Positions 60,570 to 64,000 of a DNA stretch of 64,000 nt are shown piece by piece. The notes below the pieces were generated by a model. It worked only from the letters and a program-made list of their open reading frames with translations. It did not search any database and was not told the DNA's origin. The stretch covers positions 84,410-148,409 of the forward strand of contig NZ_BAAAYN010000035.1 of assembly GCF_039536245.1 (NCBI RefSeq), read 5' to 3'. This DNA is from Cryptosporangium minutisporangium. Lineage in GTDB: Bacteria > Actinomycetota > Actinomycetes > Mycobacteriales > Cryptosporangiaceae. The position numbers were made by a program, and so were the translations under genes. Position 1 is the first letter of the stretch. Each line of letters starts with the position of its first letter.

Positions 60570-62912
60570 TCAGCGGGCCGCGCTGACCGACTGAATTCGG
60601 CTCAGGATGAACATTCGTTCGGCGGTGCGGAGGCGGCACCAGGCGATGACGGCGTCGCCGGTGAGCTCGGCGTTCTCGATCACGCGAGTGGACGGGCGGC
60701 CGGTCGCGCTCACGTAGTCGATCTGCACCGGCGCCCCGGTCTCGATCGCGTTCACGAGCACGGCTCGCTCGGCCGCGGACAGCGCGTCGGCCTGCAGCGC
60801 GACGACGCGCTCCGGCCGGCGGGACTCGGCGGTCGCGGGTGCGCGGGTGGGTGTCGGGTCCGGCGGCGGCGCGACCGGAGCGGCGAGCAACCGCTCCGCC
60901 ACGGCCGGGGCGTCCACCGAGAGGCCGCCGTTTTCGGAGTGCGGTGGCCACGGATCGGGGGCGGTCGCGCGCCGGCGAACTCGCCGCTCGACCCGCGCAC
61001 CACCGCCCTCCGTCAGACCGGTCGGCGCGTACCCCGACTCCCGGAGCGCCGCCAGCGTCGCCTCCGGGTCGGCCGCCGAGACGAGCACGGTCGGCGCCAC
61101 CGCCCGCAGCCGCAACGCCCGCAACGACTTCGTCGCGACCAGCTCCGCGAGCAACGCCGGGTCGTCGGCGGACACCACGCTCCCGGCCGGCGCGACCCGC
61201 ACGTGTCCGTGCCGCCGGGCGACGTCCCGCACCAGGTACTCCAGTGCCTGCGGCAACCCGCCGGTCGCGACCGCGGCCAAGTCCGTCAGCAACGCGTCCG
61301 CGTCGACCCCGGCGTCCAGCGCCGCCCGCACGCTGGCGGCGGAGAACCGCCAGATCGACGCCGCCCCAGCGGCCTCCCGCTCGGCTGCACTGTCCAGCAG
61401 CGCCGCCAGCCCGGCCGCCGGGACCCCGGCCACCACCGCGGACAGATCGGACTGGAACGTCGCCGCGGTCACCGGCGTCGGCACCAGACCGGACGAGGCG
61501 ACGGCCAGCCCGTCCGGATCGCTCGCCAGCCCGACGACCAGCGCCCGGGCCAGCGGCGTCGCGGCCCCGAGCGCGACGACGCCGTACCGCTCCGCCTCGG
61601 CGAACGCCACCGCGGTGCGAGCCGGCAGGGTCTTCTGGTCCGCCGGGGTCGGCACCACCGCGATCGGGTGGCGCCACGACAGCACCGCCGCCACCGCGTC
61701 GACGACGTCGGCGCGGGCGCCGACCGGGAGCTCGGTGAGGTACTCGACCAGCCGAGTTCGTAGCGGCGCGCCGTCGAACTCCGACCACCACCCGGCCAAC
61801 AGCGTCGCCAGACGCGCGGCCGGCTCGGCCTCCCGCCAGGCGTCCGCCCGCTCGGTGAGCGTCACGACCCCCTCGTCGGAGCCGAGCAACCCGGCACCGG
61901 ACGCGACCGACAGCAGCCCACCGAGGGCGTCCTCGGACAGTCCGAGAGCCTTCACCGCGCGTTTGGCCTCGCGGACCGTCACTCGCCCGCCCTTGGTGGT
62001 GCGCAGCGGTGTCCGGTCGCAGAAGTCGAGCAGGCGCTCGGTGTCGGCCAGCGTTTGGGTGGCCGCCGCCGTTCCGGCCGACAGCAGATCCGCCCCGGCG
62101 ACCACTCCGGACACCGGCGAGGGCGGCGGCGCGGTGAACGGAGCCCGGTAGTCAGGACCGCGCAACGCCAGCCCGGCCTCTCCGGGTAGCTCGACCTCGT
62201 CCCAGCTGACCTGGGCCAACAAGCCGCGTTCCAGAGCCCAGGCGACCGGGCCGCTCCCCTCGAACGGCCCCCAGCCGCCGAACCGACTGGGGACGCCGCC
62301 TAGCCGCGGCCCGTTCCACGCCAAGTCCCGCAGCAGCTCACGGACGTCCGCGGGCGCGTCGGCGACGAACGTGCGCACCGCCTCCCCGTCGGCGAACGCG
62401 GTCGTCACCTGGTCGACCAGCTCGTCCTTGCGCCGAGCCGGCTCGTCCACCCACACCTCGGCCATCGCGCGGAGGCGGTCCACGCCGAGCACCGGCAACA
62501 CGTCGGCCAGCCGGACGCCCAGCCCGAGCGGCTCCGCGAGCAGGCGCAGCGGCGCCGCGAGCACGAGCGCCCGGTCGTGACCGCGGACGACCAGCGCCAG
62601 GTCGCCCAGCGTCCGGAGCGTCTCCTGGAACAGAGCGACCCGATCCGGGTCCGACTCGTCCACATCGAGCAGTGCGGCGAGCCCCGCTTCGGTGCTGACG
62701 CCGCCGAGCGCGGCCATCGCTTCGGCGACCTGCAGACCGGCGCGGCTGATCCGGGCGAGCGCCCGCTGCACCGAGTGCACCGCGGACAGTCGCTCGGCCA
62801 GCTCGGTCAGCGTCCGCGGCTCCGGCCACGCCGCCGCGTCCGGGCGGGCGGCGATCAGCTCGGCGAGCGCCGCCCGGTCGAGCCCGCGGACGTGTGCGAC
62901 CAGGTGGTCCAC
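60570..62912 (-). CDS. Helicase-associated domain protein with WYL-like C-terminus
   Basis: A 780-residue protein of the actinobacterial helicase-C-associated (PF13625, XPB-linked) family. It starts MDHLVAHVRGLDRAALAELIAARPDAA and has multiple helical regions. The C-terminal ~70 residues (VLVNAIETGAPVQIDYVSATGRPSTRVIENAELTGDAVIAWCRLRTAERMFILSRIQSV) look like a WYL domain, a ligand or nucleic-acid sensor. There is no helicase motif in this protein itself; family members usually partner an XPB-type helicase gene, which is not in the window. A DNA-repair or damage-response role is inferred. Confidence 0.85.
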   Translation of the reverse strand: MDHLVAHVRGLDRAALAELIAARPDAAAWPEPRTLTELAERLSAVHSVQRALARISRAGLQVAEAMAALGGVSTEAGLAALLDVDESDPDRVALFQETLRTLGDLALVVRGHDRALVLAAPLRLLAEPLGLGVRLADVLPVLGVDRLRAMAEVWVDEPARRKDELVDQVTTAFADGEAVRTFVADAPADVRELLRDLAWNGPRLGGVPSRFGGWGPFEGSGPVAWALERGLLAQVSWDEVELPGEAGLALRGPDYRAPFTAPPPSPVSGVVAGADLLSAGTAAATQTLADTERLLDFCDRTPLRTTKGGRVTVREAKRAVKALGLSEDALGGLLSVASGAGLLGSDEGVVTLTERADAWREAEPAARLATLLAGWWSEFDGAPLRTRLVEYLTELPVGARADVVDAVAAVLSWRHPIAVVPTPADQKTLPARTAVAFAEAERYGVVALGAATPLARALVVGLASDPDGLAVASSGLVPTPVTAATFQSDLSAVVAGVPAAGLAALLDSAAEREAAGAASIWRFSAASVRAALDAGVDADALLTDLAAVATGGLPQALEYLVRDVARRHGHVRVAPAGSVVSADDPALLAELVATKSLRALRLRAVAPTVLVSAADPEATLAALRESGYAPTGLTEGGGARVERRVRRRATAPDPWPPHSENGGLSVDAPAVAERLLAAPVAPPPDPTPTRAPATAESRRPERVVALQADALSAAERAVLVNAIETGAPVQIDYVSATGRPSTRVIENAELTGDAVIAWCRLRTAERMFILSRIQSVSAAR

Positions 62913-63001
62913 CGGGGCTCCTCGGTCCGCGGCCGGGTCGGCGACCCGGGTTCCCTACGCTGGAGAAGACCCACGGTAGCGCGCTGCGGAGCACGTCGAA
63001 G

Positions 63002-63034
63002 GCCCGCTCCGCGAGCAGAACTCGCGGAGCGGGC
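63002..63034 (-). terminator. Terminator after the MMPL gene at the window edge
   Basis: A perfect 14-base stem (GCCCGCTCCGCGAG at 63002-63015 paired with 63021-63034) with loop CAGAA, 7 bases after the stop. Confidence 0.78.
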
Positions 63035-63041
63035 GGGTGGA

Positions 63042-64000
63042 TCAGCGGCCAGCGCCGACCGGAACGGGAGCCGGTGGCGGTGCGTCCTCCTCGCGGATGC
63101 CGTACCGCGAGTAGAGGCGGCGCAGCGGTCGTGGTGCCCACCAGTTCGCATCGCCGAGCAGGCGCATCGTGGCCGGCACCAGCAGTGCCCGCACGATCGT
63201 GGCGTCCACCAGCACCGCGATCAGCATCGCGACGCCGATCAGCTTGATGAACGTGATCCCGGAGATCGAGAACAGCGCGATCACGACCAGGATCAGCAGC
63301 GCCGCGCTGGTGATGATCCGGCCGCTGCGCTGCAGCCCGGTCGCGACCGCGGTCGTGTTGTCGCCGGAGCGGTCGTACTCCTCGCGCATCCGCGACATCA
63401 GGAACACCTCGTAGTCCATCGAGAGCCCGAACACGATCGCGAGCACCAGGATCGGCTGGGTGGCTTCCAACGTCCCGGTCGGCGTGAAGTTCAGCAGGTC
63501 GGACAGGTGGCCGTCCTGGAAGATCAGCACCAGCGCGCCGAACGACGCGGCCAGCGACAGGACGTTCATCACGATCGCCTTGATCGGCAGCACCAGCGAG
63601 CCGAACGCGAGGAACAGCAGCACGAACGTCGCACCGACGATGATCAGGGCCATCCAGGGCAGGCGGTCACCGATGGTGCTCAGCTGATCGGTCAGCACCG
63701 CGGTCTGCCCGCCCACCAGCACCTCACCGCCGGGCGGCGGTGGGACGTCCCGGATCCGGGTGACCAGGTCGCGGGACTCGGCGGAGATCGGGTCGCCCTC
63801 GTAGGTGATCGTGACCCGGGTGGTGTCGCCGTTCGCCCCGGTCGGCTCGGCGCCGGTGACACCGTCGACGTTCCGGACCGCGGCGACGTACTGCGCCAGC
63901 CCGGCCGGATCGCCCTCTCCGGCTCCAGCGGGCACCGTCACGATCGCCTCGATCGGCGACTGGCCGTTCCGGACGAAGTCCTCGTCCAGCGTCTCGGAGA
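63042..64000 (-). CDS. MMPL-family RND transporter (5' part beyond window)
   Basis: The C-terminal ~319 residues of a second MMPL transporter. It includes an extracytoplasmic part and the final helices with the relay segment ILVLAIVFGLSMDYEVFLMSRMREEYDRSGDNTTAVATGLQRSGRIITSAALLILVVIALF. It resembles the second half of the transporter at 34475-36685 but is a separate branch. The frame is open through the last base of the window (…SETLDEDFVRNGQSPIEAIVTVPAGAGEGD), so the gene starts outside. Confidence 0.93.
   Translation of the reverse strand, partial: SETLDEDFVRNGQSPIEAIVTVPAGAGEGDPAGLAQYVAAVRNVDGVTGAEPTGANGDTTRVTITYEGDPISAESRDLVTRIRDVPPPPGGEVLVGGQTAVLTDQLSTIGDRLPWMALIIVGATFVLLFLAFGSLVLPIKAIVMNVLSLAASFGALVLIFQDGHLSDLLNFTPTGTLEATQPILVLAIVFGLSMDYEVFLMSRMREEYDRSGDNTTAVATGLQRSGRIITSAALLILVVIALFSISGITFIKLIGVAMLIAVLVDATIVRALLVPATMRLLGDANWWAPRPLRRLYSRYGIREEDAPPPAPVPVGAGR

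Overview
The window is high-GC DNA (low 70s % G+C by eye) from an actinomycete. The markers are a resuscitation-promoting factor behind a ydaO-type c-di-AMP riboswitch, a mycothiol-dependent maleylpyruvate-isomerase-family protein, a SARP/BTAD regulator, DUF5709, an ECF42 sigma factor, many TetR and PadR regulators, and frequent GTG starts. The polyester hydrolase and overall content would suit Cryptosporangium or a relative, but this assignment is a weak inference. The region looks chromosomal. I found no rRNA, tRNA, CRISPR array, prophage or insertion sequence.

Layout. 1-5.6 kb: sensor kinase (cut by the window edge), a small membrane protein, a MacB/FtsX-type ABC exporter, and a response regulator that has lost the front half of its receiver domain. 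5.6-15.0 kb: two convergent operons, Baeyer-Villiger-type monooxygenase / GMC oxidase / acetoacetate-decarboxylase-like protein facing TetR / acyl-CoA dehydrogenase / thiolase / FadB. Both have the same kind of imperfect palindrome upstream, so they look like one TetR-controlled catabolic regulon. 15.0-17.7 kb: an ABC-2 exporter whose ATPase lost its catalytic core by deletion, a 19-codon peptide coupled to an unrecognised protein, and a TetR repressor sharing three phased operators with a 64-residue membrane protein. 18-22.5 kb: two crotonase-fold isomerases, a flavin hydroxylase and two small-molecule kinases. 22.5-26.6 kb: a DUF998 / YCII / ECF42 sigma operon, a hemerythrin-domain protein and a secreted polyester hydrolase of the PETase/LCC cutinase family. 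26.8-33.1 kb: an MFS exporter with a divergent double AsnC regulator, two acyl-CoA dehydrogenases with a divergent TetR, and DUF5709. 33.2-33.4 kb: an intergenic repeat array.

33.4-48 kb: a membrane-anchored Pro/Lys-rich Cys-containing protein, an MmpL transporter, TetR, a SARP-ATPase regulator, a second hemerythrin gene, GPP34, a DUF4236-like protein, a three-gene membrane-lipid-like operon (metallo-beta-lactamase fold, DedA, holin/phosphodiesterase) and a CBM2-GH6 cellulase. 48-64 kb: the riboswitch and Rpf, MarR, a 1,895-residue superfamily 1 helicase fused to an MTES-type endonuclease domain (candidate defence protein), two PadR circuits, an ABC exporter, a helicase-associated/WYL-like protein and the C-terminal part of a second MmpL transporter.

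The most interesting signals are the convergent TetR regulon, the helicase-nuclease giant, the polyester hydrolase, the repeat array at 33.2 kb, the promoter motif shared by the two hemerythrin genes, and the decayed ABC and two-component remnants.
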